Shown: piece by piece, positions 17,582 to 25,784 of the stretch
Layout of the letters: each line of letters begins with the position of its first letter
Position numbering within the stretch: the first letter of the stretch is position 1
From: RFSX01 sp965230215
GTDB taxonomy: Bacteria > Bacteroidota > Bacteroidia > Chitinophagales > Saprospiraceae
Length of the DNA: 64,000 nucleotides
Reading direction: 5' to 3'
NCBI GenBank assembly: GCA_965230215.1
Contig: CBDDKN010000002.1
Coordinates: 1,265,516 to 1,329,515 of the forward strand
The notes under the pieces: generated by a model
Database searches by the model: none
Seen by the model: the letters and a program-made list of their open reading frames with translations, nothing else
What the model was told of the DNA's origin: nothing
Program-made: the position numbers and the translations under genes

Positions 17582-18355
17582 TCAATTCCTTTTAGCAATT
17601 AATAATTCTAAAGAAAAGTCAACTTTTATATACTCATCATTTTCATTAATATCTGAAATCCTATCTATTAAGTACTTCTCGTAAACATTTTTGTTTTTAT
17701 TTACTTCAACATATTTAGAACAATATGAAGTTGAAAGTAAGAACCCAACCAATTGCTCAGTTTTAAGTACTACCTCGTTCTTAATTTCAAATTTATCTAT
17801 TAAAAAATACTTATTGTTATTTGAAATGGTTCTGATAGAATAGTTTTCATCTCTCAATCTTTCGTGCCTAAATTCATCCCATTTTGTGATCAATTCTTGA
17901 TTAATGAATCTGTCCAATTCTCCTTGAAATTTTGGGAAACCGTATCTATAAGTTGATATAATTCCATCAGGATTTAACCATTCACTAGCTTTATCTAATA
18001 ATTTCTTTCCGTCGGTCCAATAAAATGAATTACCAAAAGTAATAAGTCTAATACTGTTTTTCGAAAGCTCAATTTCTTCTGCTAAATCAATATAAATTCT
18101 ACAATTTGAACAGTCTGAAAGATTACTTAAAAGTTCCAGAGCAAGCTTTTTATTTGGTTCTACTGCAATTATTTTTGAAAACTTGCTGATAAGAGGAATT
18201 GTTGACAATCCACTACCTGCACCAATGTCAAGGGCACATTGATCCTTTTGAAACTTGATGTATTCAAATATTTTATTAAAGAGTTGACTTGGATAGCGCG
18301 GTCTGTATAGGTGGTAATTACCACCATCATTTCCAAAAGTAGCTTTCAATTTCAT
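17582..18355 (-). CDS. Class I SAM-dependent methyltransferase
   Basis: 257 residues. Motif I is 'ALDIGAGSGLSTIPLI' (about 41-56), with the acidic end of strand 2 at 'IAVEPNKKLA'. The N-terminal 'NYHLYRPRYPSQLF' is typical of a methyltransferase-11-like group. It is the last gene of a minus-strand operon (TauD-like, PhyH-like, methyltransferase), with a 2-bp gap to the preceding stop codon. It probably methylates the product or an intermediate of the cluster; the acceptor cannot be read from the sequence. Confidence 0.85.
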   Translation of the reverse strand: MKLKATFGNDGGNYHLYRPRYPSQLFNKIFEYIKFQKDQCALDIGAGSGLSTIPLISKFSKIIAVEPNKKLALELLSNLSDCSNCRIYIDLAEEIELSKNSIRLITFGNSFYWTDGKKLLDKASEWLNPDGIISTYRYGFPKFQGELDRFINQELITKWDEFRHERLRDENYSIRTISNNNKYFLIDKFEIKNEVVLKTEQLVGFLLSTSYCSKYVEVNKNKNVYEKYLIDRISDINENDEYIKVDFSLELLIAKRN

Positions 18356-18357
18356 TA

Positions 18358-19065
18358 TTATAGATTATGTTGATCTTTAGATCGGAAACCTTCTATATTT
18401 CTATCAGTGAAAACTAAAACCATAGCCCTTCTATCATTTTTACTTTTATTATAACCACTTCCGTGAACTAATAGCGGATTCCATATTAGAACGTCTCCTT
18501 TTTCCATCTCAATCGATTCTATATCAAAATTTTCAAGTTTTGATTCAGGAATATAAGGGTGATCATTTTGTTCATCACTTTGGTGCTCAATAAGTCCAGA
18601 TAAATGGGATTTTAGTGCAAGCCTTATACAACCATTATTATTGTTGGAATTATCTAACGCAACCCAAAAATTTATAGCATCTTGATAATTATAATCCCAT
18701 AGCGCCTTATCTTGGTGAAAATGAATTTTGGATCCTATATATTTTGGTTTTAAAAAGGCGGCATGGAATATCAATGCTGGTTTAAAATCGACAAATTTTT
18801 TTATAAATGATATTGTATTTGTTTGATTGTATAAGAAATCATTCCAAAATGATTCATCATACCAAAACAACCGTCTAATTTTTTTTATAATTTTCCCTCC
18901 CTTCTCATACTGAGGTTGCATGAAGGTCAAATCCTTGAGTCCATCACAATTTGTTATCCAATCTAATACTATATCACATTCTCCTGGCGTATAAAAGTTA
19001 TCAATTTTTACCCATCCATTTTTTAAGTATAATCTTTTAATAATCTCAGTTTTCATTGGACGCAA
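18358..19065 (-). CDS. Phytanoyl-CoA dioxygenase family (PhyH) Fe(II)/2-oxoglutarate oxygenase
   Basis: 235 residues. The iron-binding triad is H117-x-D119 ('IHFHQDKALWD') and H201 ('NPLLVHGSGYNKS'), with the 2-oxoglutarate arginine at R212/R213. 'GDVLIWNPLLVHGSG' is a typical PhyH end motif. Such enzymes hydroxylate, halogenate or cyclise small molecules. It overlaps the 3' end of the TauD-like gene by up to 13 nt (start at ATG 19065, or ATG 19056 which still overlaps), so the two are co-translated. The product is unknown. A halogenase is unlikely because the HxD acid is kept. Confidence 0.85.
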   Translation of the reverse strand: MRPMKTEIIKRLYLKNGWVKIDNFYTPGECDIVLDWITNCDGLKDLTFMQPQYEKGGKIIKKIRRLFWYDESFWNDFLYNQTNTISFIKKFVDFKPALIFHAAFLKPKYIGSKIHFHQDKALWDYNYQDAINFWVALDNSNNNNGCIRLALKSHLSGLIEHQSDEQNDHPYIPESKLENFDIESIEMEKGDVLIWNPLLVHGSGYNKSKNDRRAMVLVFTDRNIEGFRSKDQHNL

Positions 19066-20087
19066 AGTTTATTTTTTATTGATCTATAGCCACCCCTTCC
19101 AAATTCTTCTAAGTAAGGCCCCATAAACTCCGTATAGTAATTTGGTAGAGTCAATAGATTAGGGTTCGACACCCATACTCTAATTAAATGTCTTACTTCA
19201 TTCATATTGTTACAATCTTGGAATTTATTTCTACTATGTAGAACTCTATAATTATTAAAAATCAGTAAATCTCCTTGTTCTAATTTTATTGGAAAGTACA
19301 ATTTTGGGTCATTTAGAACCTCATCTAAACGATCTAAAGCTAAAATTTGGTTACTTGTTAATCTGGGAGCATCATCATATATCTGCGATGATTCAATAAA
19401 TTTTCTTATATACCTTGTTACTAATCTTCCATTAAATTGGGAATAAATTGGAAGAGAATACCATCGATTCTGGCTATCGGAATAGTCACCCCTCCTATCT
19501 TGAGGTAAAAAACTATAAAGTTCTTTTAGTACGTTAATGTCCTTCTTTAGTAGTTCATTATGGGCTGAAACATTATCTACAAGAATTGTTTCACCACCCT
19601 TTTTCGCTTGTGAGATACATGCCAAAATTCCAATATCACAACGGTCACTATGAAAAGGCAGATAATTATTTGTTTTATGACCTCTGTTGTTTGGGTTTAA
19701 ATTTAAATTTTGTTCATCCCTCACATGACTTATAAGATTTGAATTGAACGTTTGAGGTACTGGAACGCCTAAAATATTACCAAACCCTAAAAGCAAATAG
19801 ATCGCAGAAGAAATATCACTATTTAAAAGAGGGACTCCCCTAATTATTAGAAATCCAATTCCTTTATAGATATTTTCTTGAATTGAAGAGACAAGGGAAT
19901 TAAGTTCAAATGGAGTAACAATTTTTCTAGGAGCTAACGATAAGAATTTCTTCTCATTGCTTTTTACTGCTTCTGAAATATCTAATAAAGCCTGTTTTTC
20001 CAATTCTTTTAGAGCATAGCTCCAGAAATACTTATGAGATTTTATATCACATGAATACCAATTCTTTTCACATTCAATTATTTTCAT
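19053..20087 (-). CDS. TauD/TfdA (clavaminate synthase-like) Fe(II)/2-oxoglutarate dioxygenase
   Basis: 344 residues. H146-x-D148 ('LPFHSDRCDIG') and H284 ('RVLHSRNKF') are the iron ligands, and an arginine at about 299-303 ('RHLIRVW') binds 2-oxoglutarate. 'KKGGETILVDN' and 'GDLLIFNNYRVLHSR' are typical of the TauD/clavaminate synthase group, whose members often hydroxylate amino acids in natural product pathways. First gene of the minus-strand operon; only 30 bp separate its start from the divergent HMGL-fusion gene, which suggests a shared control region. Confidence 0.87.
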   Translation of the reverse strand: MKIIECEKNWYSCDIKSHKYFWSYALKELEKQALLDISEAVKSNEKKFLSLAPRKIVTPFELNSLVSSIQENIYKGIGFLIIRGVPLLNSDISSAIYLLLGFGNILGVPVPQTFNSNLISHVRDEQNLNLNPNNRGHKTNNYLPFHSDRCDIGILACISQAKKGGETILVDNVSAHNELLKKDINVLKELYSFLPQDRRGDYSDSQNRWYSLPIYSQFNGRLVTRYIRKFIESSQIYDDAPRLTSNQILALDRLDEVLNDPKLYFPIKLEQGDLLIFNNYRVLHSRNKFQDCNNMNEVRHLIRVWVSNPNLLTLPNYYTEFMGPYLEEFGRGGYRSIKNKLCVQ

Positions 20088-20117
20088 ATTTTTTGTTCAT
20101 ATAAATTAATATGATTT
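20088..20117. promoter_or_regulatory. 30-bp divergent intergenic region inside the biosynthetic cluster
   Basis: The two divergent operons start only 30 bp apart, entirely within A/T-rich sequence. A full promoter for each strand cannot fit between the start codons, so the promoters must overlap one another and extend into the coding regions. Transcription of the two arms is probably coupled or mutually exclusive. No consensus box is evident. Confidence 0.35.
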
Positions 20118-22259
20118 ATGACTAGTATCCCTAAAATAATTGATTGTACTCTAAGGGAAGGCAGACAAGCATTAAATCGAGATATTTCTCTCCCCAAGAT
20201 CAAAAAAATAATAGAAAAAATTTCATCGACTGGAGTAGAGCAAATCGAGATAGGTCATGCAGGAATAAGCAAGAATGAAGTAAAGCTGCTGAAAGAAGTT
20301 GTTAAAGTATTTCCAGATATTTCATTTCTGACACACTCAAGAGCTTTAAAAGAAGACATTGATGCAGTCATAGATACAGGAATTGAGTGGATAGGAATAT
20401 TTATTTCTATTAATGAATATGCAAAATACCGAATTAATAATTTTTCTTTAAAAAACGTATTAAGCAAGATTTCCGATAGTATATCCTATGCAAAAAATGC
20501 TGGCTTAAAAGTTCGGTTTACAATTGAAGATTCAACAAGAACAGAAAAGGAATTGTTAGAAAAAGCATTTAAAGAAGCTATAATTTCCGGAGCCGACAGG
20601 ATTTGCATTTCTGATACAGTTGGGATTTTAGAGCCCAGAGATTGTGGGAAATTGGTTGAATCTGTACAGCGTATTAATTCTAATGTGCTTATTGAATTTC
20701 ATGCCCATAATGATAGAGGACTTGCAATTGCTAATTCATTACAAGCATTCGATTCTGGTGCAACTTGGCTGTCTTCTTCCGTTAATGGTATTGGTGAAAG
20801 AAGTGGTATAACAGACACTTGTATACTACTTGCAAATTTTCATTACAGAGGAACTAAACTAATACCTGAGCCAATATTTCTTAAAGAAGTAAGTGATTTC
20901 GTTTCGGCTTTGATGCGAGTTGAAGTTTCAAATATGAAGCCTGTAATTGGGGATCATTCTTTTACGCACACTGCTGATTTACATTTAAATGCGATGAAGA
21001 AAAACACTCACTCATACAATTGGATCGATCCTGAGCTGTTTGGCATACAAACTAAATACAAACGGAAATTAACTCCTTACAAAATGGAAGATTTAATTTT
21101 AAAACCTGATATTATAAGCGCTGATGAGTTAAAGTATCATAAAAAGGGTTATGGCGATAGATACTTGCTACTAGATCAAAGAAAAGTGCAAGATACTAGG
21201 ACCTATTGTATTGTTAGAAACATTCCTTTTATAGAAAAGACTCCAGATGCATTTGTTAGTGAGCATATTCATAAAGTAGATAGCTTTTTCGTATTTATTG
21301 GAAATAAGCCAAACTTAGAAGGATTAACCTGTGAAGTATTATTAGATGATGAGGCTTTTAAGGTAGAAAGTCCGTGTACTGTATTTATTCCTTCAGGTAC
21401 GAAACACACATATAGAATAATTTCAGGGGAAGGTCAGTTTTTCAATCATGTTCTTAGTGGGAGTTACAATGAGAGCTTATTAGAAGATTATAAAGATGCT
21501 AAATCTCAAGGTTGGGACATTATTAATGAGAAGTTTTGGAAGATTGGAAGAAAAACAGGCAAACCTAGTATTAGAGAAATAGAAATGTATTTAGAAAATG
21601 TTCCAAGCAACTCAGAATGTTTAGTGATAGGTTCAAGTACTCGCGATTTAATAGTTAGGGCCTTAAGCAAAGGAATTAATATCACAGTAGTTGACTTTTC
21701 AGCTAGCTCAATAAAAAAACTTAAAGAAGATTTAGAAGATAATAACCTTATAGAACGGTGTAGACTTATAAATGCAGATATTCTTTCACAACCTAATAAA
21801 TCATTGATAAGTAAATTTGATTTCGTTTTTGCTGATAGATTGATAAACCGTTTTACTTACGATCAAATAGAAGGGTTTTTTACTAATATCAGTTCAGTTT
21901 TAAAGAATAAAGGTGAATTCATTACAGCAATAAAGCCAAATTTCTATCCAATGGATTTAGCAATGATTCAACTAGGAAAAAACAAGAATACATTGGAAAA
22001 TTTTTATGATGAAAATACTAGAACGATAAACTTTTCAAATGCTACAGAGGAACTTAGAGAAATAGTTTTTCCACATGGTGAAATACCAAAAACAGTTTTA
22101 TTGAAGTGGTATTACTTCAGAGGAAAAGAAAGTAGGTTTTTAGATGAAGACATTCTAAATATGCAGGTTATTAATGGTAAGAAAATATTCGACTTAATCA
22201 GTGTTGTTCCAATGCCAGATGCTAAGGGAACAAATCTTTATAATTTTAAAAAAATATAA
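20118..22259 (+). CDS. Three-domain fusion: HMGL/homocitrate-synthase-like, cupin, SAM methyltransferase
   Basis: 713 residues. Domain 1 (about 5-330) is a DRE-TIM metallolyase: 'DCTLREGRQA' (D9, R13), metal ligands H195-x-H197 ('EFHAHNDRG') and the homocitrate-synthase-like 'GDHSFTHTADLHLNAM'. It should condense acetyl-CoA or a related acyl donor with a 2-oxo acid. Domain 2 (about 360-450) is a cupin with E382-H383-x-H385 and H430 in 'PSGTKHTYR'. Domain 3 (about 495-640) is a Rossmann methyltransferase with a non-canonical motif I ('CLVIGSSTRDL') and 'FDFVFADRLINRF'. The frame is uninterrupted, so this is a real fusion. The amidotransferase gene follows after 8 bp. I do not know this architecture; the combined reaction is inference. 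Confidence 0.82.
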   Translation: MTSIPKIIDCTLREGRQALNRDISLPKIKKIIEKISSTGVEQIEIGHAGISKNEVKLLKEVVKVFPDISFLTHSRALKEDIDAVIDTGIEWIGIFISINEYAKYRINNFSLKNVLSKISDSISYAKNAGLKVRFTIEDSTRTEKELLEKAFKEAIISGADRICISDTVGILEPRDCGKLVESVQRINSNVLIEFHAHNDRGLAIANSLQAFDSGATWLSSSVNGIGERSGITDTCILLANFHYRGTKLIPEPIFLKEVSDFVSALMRVEVSNMKPVIGDHSFTHTADLHLNAMKKNTHSYNWIDPELFGIQTKYKRKLTPYKMEDLILKPDIISADELKYHKKGYGDRYLLLDQRKVQDTRTYCIVRNIPFIEKTPDAFVSEHIHKVDSFFVFIGNKPNLEGLTCEVLLDDEAFKVESPCTVFIPSGTKHTYRIISGEGQFFNHVLSGSYNESLLEDYKDAKSQGWDIINEKFWKIGRKTGKPSIREIEMYLENVPSNSECLVIGSSTRDLIVRALSKGINITVVDFSASSIKKLKEDLEDNNLIERCRLINADILSQPNKSLISKFDFVFADRLINRFTYDQIEGFFTNISSVLKNKGEFITAIKPNFYPMDLAMIQLGKNKNTLENFYDENTRTINFSNATEELREIVFPHGEIPKTVLLKWYYFRGKESRFLDEDILNMQVINGKKIFDLISVVPMPDAKGTNLYNFKKI

Positions 22260-22267
22260 TTGTTTCT

Positions 22268-23962
22268 ATGTGTGGGATTACAGGAACCTTCAATTCATAT
22301 AAAAAGGACTATGTAATAACTGCTCTAAAAAACATTATTCATAGGGGACCTGATGAAAGTGGGTGCATTGAATTTCCAAATTCATCAATGGGTATGTGTA
22401 GGTTGAAAATACGTGGGGAAACTGTAATTCTTCCTTTAGAGGTTAATGGAAATATAATTGCTTACAATGGTCAAATTTATTCTGGTCAAATAAACAGGAA
22501 TGAAATTACCCCGAACGATATCTACCAAGAAATAAAGATTCTATTAAAATCTCTTGAAAGCGGCAATTATGTAAATGGCATGTATTCTCTTTCGAAATAC
22601 AATGTTAATACAAATACACTTTCATTAGTACGAGATAATCTAGGAATTAAGCCATTGTATTGGTCGAAAGTTAATGATTCTATCTTGTATGGTTCTGAAA
22701 TTAAAGCTTTCCTTAAACAGCATTCATTTTCTATTGATGCATATTCAATTCAATCATATCTATTATTTGGATCTCCATTGGGGAATAGAACAATGTACAA
22801 AGAAATTAAAAAGGTTGAAAAAGGAACTCAATTAGATTTTATATCTGAAAATTTCATAATAAAACAAGATTCAATCCTAAATAATGCCTTTTTTCAACTC
22901 CAATTCAAAGATTCTTTAAAATCACTGATTGTCAAATCTATTCAAAATGTTTCGGAGGTAAATGAAAATATTGGTTTAGCTGTTAGTGGAGGAATTGATT
23001 CAACTATTATAGCTCAAGTATTGAATAATTTTAAAAAGCCATCAATTAAAACCTTCAGTGTATTTTACGATTCAGGTGATATCGATGGTGTCAATTCCTT
23101 AAACAACTTGTTTCTTAAAGGTCCTATTACTTGGAAGAAATGGAAACACTATTCAGTTAATATTAATCCAAAACAATATTTAGAATTATTGTTCAAGTGC
23201 ATTGATGTTTATAGTGAACCATTCGCTTTAACAAGTGCGCCGTTATATTTAGGACTTGCTGAAAAATGTAAAAAAGAAGATATAAGAGTATTATTAAGCG
23301 GAGAGGGAGTTGATGAGTTATTCATGGGTTATAATAGCTATTTAAAACTCAGAAATACAAATAATCTAAAAGAATTTATTTGGAATTTTTATGTTAACAA
23401 TGAGATGGAAAAATTAATGAATTTTCTTTTTATGGATCCAATAATCAAAGAACATAAAATTGAATTCATTGAAAGATATTGTGGCGATGGTGACCTAGAC
23501 ATTTTTGACTGTATAAGGAAAATAGAATTAGATTTAAGTTTAGAACCCTTACTTCATCGAACTGACCATTGCCTAATGCATTATGGAATTGAAGGGAGGT
23601 TCCCATTTTTACACAATGGTATTCCAGAACACGCATTAAGTATTTCAGGGAGGAGACACTTAAATATTAAACATGGTGTAACTAAAAAAGAAATTAGAGA
23701 GTTATTCCCTAAAAACCCAAATTCCAAAAGAAGAAAGGTTCCATTTAGAATTAAAACCAATTTGTATTTTTCAAAAATTTACAAAAGAGCCTTAAAAGAT
23801 TTAAATGGAGATGTGAACAATCTATTGAATTCAATCGGAATTCATATTACTTCGATCAAGCAATTATTGAATAAAAAGGATAAGACAGAAATGGAATTAA
23901 AAATTGCATTCAGAATTAGCACATTAATTTTCTGGTTAAGTAGGTTGATCGTAAGGTCTTAA
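22268..23962 (+). CDS. Asparagine synthetase B-type glutamine amidotransferase
   Basis: 564 residues, close to the usual AsnB length. The glutaminase nucleophile Cys2 is present ('MCGITGTF'), with 'HRGPDESG' and 'LVRDNLGIKPLYW'. The synthetase PP-loop is S240-G-G-I-D-S245, followed by 'LSGEGVDELFMGY'. It would amidate or condense a carboxylate through an acyl-adenylate. Intact Cys2 separates it from beta-lactam synthetases, which lose it. Co-transcribed with the HMGL fusion (8-bp gap), it probably acts on a cluster intermediate rather than as the housekeeping asparagine synthetase. Confidence 0.85.
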   Translation: MCGITGTFNSYKKDYVITALKNIIHRGPDESGCIEFPNSSMGMCRLKIRGETVILPLEVNGNIIAYNGQIYSGQINRNEITPNDIYQEIKILLKSLESGNYVNGMYSLSKYNVNTNTLSLVRDNLGIKPLYWSKVNDSILYGSEIKAFLKQHSFSIDAYSIQSYLLFGSPLGNRTMYKEIKKVEKGTQLDFISENFIIKQDSILNNAFFQLQFKDSLKSLIVKSIQNVSEVNENIGLAVSGGIDSTIIAQVLNNFKKPSIKTFSVFYDSGDIDGVNSLNNLFLKGPITWKKWKHYSVNINPKQYLELLFKCIDVYSEPFALTSAPLYLGLAEKCKKEDIRVLLSGEGVDELFMGYNSYLKLRNTNNLKEFIWNFYVNNEMEKLMNFLFMDPIIKEHKIEFIERYCGDGDLDIFDCIRKIELDLSLEPLLHRTDHCLMHYGIEGRFPFLHNGIPEHALSISGRRHLNIKHGVTKKEIRELFPKNPNSKRRKVPFRIKTNLYFSKIYKRALKDLNGDVNNLLNSIGIHITSIKQLLNKKDKTEMELKIAFRISTLIFWLSRLIVRS

Positions 23963-23978
23963 TTTTCTTCTTGGAATA

Positions 23979-24569
23979 TTAGCCAAGAATTTTTTTAATC
24001 TTATTTAACAATCCCCTCCTCCAGCTTTCTTCTTCTAATCTTTTTATTTCAGCCTGCTTTTCCAAGTCTCTTTTTCTCTTTGCTTCACGTGCCCTCTTCC
24101 GTTCCTCTTCTTTTTTCAATAGCTCCCGGTTTTGATTAACCAATGATTGAACAGTTTCTTTTAAATCATCAATCTCCTTATTATCCCCCCTGCTCTCTGA
24201 TTGGTGTTCGATCAAGGCAGTAATCTTATCAGCAGTTCTCTGAGCCTTTTCAAATGCTCCCTTCCATTCATCGATCATCTGATCTTTGAATTGTAGTTGA
24301 TCATGTAGAAGCTGTATCTGTTTTTCATACAGTTTTTCGCTGACGGAATTATCAGGATGCCTAACGTTAGAAAGAGTCTCATTTTGGTTTTGATTGTCGT
24401 TAGTCCCCTCCTCCCGTTTAGAGTAAACTCTATCCAATTCGGCTACATCAATTTGTCTTCTTCCTTTTGGTGTTTTGGAGAAAGAAAGCTTTCCAGTCTT
24501 CATATCCTGGTAAAGAGTTGGCTTACTGACTTTATAAAGTCTAAGTGCTTTTGTTGGGGATACCTGCAT
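23979..24569 (-). CDS. HTH/coiled-coil DNA-binding protein (plasmid or element maintenance type)
   Basis: 196 residues. An N-terminal MerR/excisionase-like helix-turn-helix ('VSPTKALRLYKVSKPTLYQD' with the wing 'TPKGRRQIDVAELDRVY') is followed by a long charged coiled coil (about 75-185), ending in lysine- and arginine-rich helices. The architecture resembles KfrA-type or replicon-associated binding proteins, but the family is not certain. A tandem CGTTCAATA repeat begins 12 bp upstream of its start codon, which suggests autoregulation. It converges with the amidotransferase gene after a 16-bp spacer and marks the border between cargo and mobilisation module. Confidence 0.65.
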   Translation of the reverse strand: MQVSPTKALRLYKVSKPTLYQDMKTGKLSFSKTPKGRRQIDVAELDRVYSKREEGTNDNQNQNETLSNVRHPDNSVSEKLYEKQIQLLHDQLQFKDQMIDEWKGAFEKAQRTADKITALIEHQSESRGDNKEIDDLKETVQSLVNQNRELLKKEEERKRAREAKRKRDLEKQAEIKRLEEESWRRGLLNKIKKILG

Positions 24570-24580
24570 TTAAAATCCTC

Positions 24581-24721
24581 CGTTCAATACGTTCAATAGT
24601 GTTAACTATACTCGATAATTGACCATTTTGATACTGTTTTATTGGATTAAAGCTTAACGTTTCTTACCGTTCTTTTACACTACGATACGTTTCAATACGT
24701 TCAATTGTGTTTTTCAACACA
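24581..24721. promoter_or_regulatory. Repeat cluster, candidate operator or replication/partition site
   Basis: Tandem 9-bp CGTTCAATA CGTTCAATA at 24581-24598 is followed by a small dyad (ATAGT/ACTAT, 24596-24609). About 100 bp on, CGTTTCAATA CGTTCAATT (24688-24706) is followed by a second dyad (TGTGTT/AACACA, 24706-24721). The two units therefore repeat both sequence and layout. They lie between the divergent HTH/coiled-coil and wHTH/primase genes. They may be binding sites for the HTH protein, or iterons of an origin. No DnaA box was recognised. The rest of the 24570-25112 spacer holds only the hairpin at 24952 and no gene. Confidence 0.5.
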
Positions 24722-24951
24722 CTATTACTACGTTAATTATTAGATAGGAAGAGTTATTAGTGTAGTTCATTCAAAGACCTATATTATAAATGGTGCAATT
24801 CGAAATCGTTAGATTGTGTTTCTTGCTAACTTTTGTTAACGTATAAGGGATTCTTTGAGAATCACCCACCTCTGAACTTCTCCAAAAATTCAGAATTCAC
24901 ATCAACAAAACTTAAAGGAGGCAGATACTTTTCAAAGAAAAAAGGCAAGAA

Positions 24952-24977
24952 AAAACCGTAGCGCCAACTACGGTTTT
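24952..24977. terminator. Perfect hairpin with A/T flanks (bidirectional terminator-like)
   Basis: Perfect 10-bp stem AAAACCGTAG/CTACGGTTTT with a six-base loop (CGCCAA), flanked by A's on the left. On either strand it would form a stem followed by T's. It lies alone in the spacer 136 bp before the wHTH gene, so it could attenuate a leader transcript or insulate the replication genes. Confidence 0.5.
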
Positions 24978-25112
24978 ACAATTCGTATGATCCCTCACAC
25001 TTATTCCATTTAATCTAAGTATATGTGGATCACGATTGATGAGCAAGATCTTTTTAGTTCTTGTAATGGATTTTCTGTGCCTAAATCCTGCGGAAAGCCT
25101 GATTGAACTCAA

Positions 25113-25775
25113 ATGAAAACATATCAAATTTCTAATATAAGCAGAGGAGGGGGCTTCCTTCAGCTTTCTTCCATTTCTACTATTTTGGAATACAAACCAC
25201 ACCAAACCAGGAGAATGGTTGATATCAATCACCCAAAAAGAAAAACACTTGAAGCGATTCAAGATGATGGCACATTCATTAAACCCCTGAAACAGTGCTT
25301 CATGCGTAACCCACGACTGAGACCAATGACAAGAGTTATGTTGAGTTTACTTTCTGGTTGGAATGGAGCAGGGAAGGGAGGTATTCAAACAACTACATCC
25401 ATTATTGCAAAACATCTTTCTCGGTCCCGCAGGATGGTATTTAATTATCTTCAAGAGGCTGTAGAAGAAGGGTATTTATTCTATACAAAGATTACTGACA
25501 AGATGGGATACTATATCGGGATCAAAGTATTCTTGAATTTTCGAGCAATTAGAAAGTCATTCGAAAAACCGAAACATGAAGATGTATCAATGCCGGAATC
25601 CCAGAGAATCCGGGATGTGAAATATTGTTCCGAGAGAAATACCAATTCAATAAATAAAATAGAAAAAGATGAAGAGTTGAAAGAAGTCCTGACGAGGATG
25701 GCCTTAAAACTTGGGTATATATCAGGAGAACCATCTTCACATAGAGTAGTAAAAGGGGATATGCTTTCTGAATAA
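25113..25775 (+). CDS. Winged-helix DNA-binding protein, putative replication initiator or regulator
   Basis: 220 residues as drawn. The recognisable part (about 80-150) is a helix-turn-helix typical of element replication genes: 'LSLLSGWNGAGKGGIQTTTS', then 'SRSRRMVFNYLQEAVEEGYL'. ATG 25215 (residue 35, preceded by CAGGAGA) is an equally good start and would give 186 residues. The primase gene follows after 9 bp, so they probably form one operon for element replication during excision or transfer. The fold is supported; the exact role is inference. Confidence 0.6.
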   Translation: MKTYQISNISRGGGFLQLSSISTILEYKPHQTRRMVDINHPKRKTLEAIQDDGTFIKPLKQCFMRNPRLRPMTRVMLSLLSGWNGAGKGGIQTTTSIIAKHLSRSRRMVFNYLQEAVEEGYLFYTKITDKMGYYIGIKVFLNFRAIRKSFEKPKHEDVSMPESQRIRDVKYCSERNTNSINKIEKDEELKEVLTRMALKLGYISGEPSSHRVVKGDMLSE

Positions 25776-25784
25776 AGAAAATAG

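Noticed and set aside
22268..23962. Beta-lactam synthetase
   Set aside because: The glutaminase nucleophile Cys2 and its domain are intact, unlike beta-lactam synthetases; amidotransferase is the simpler reading.
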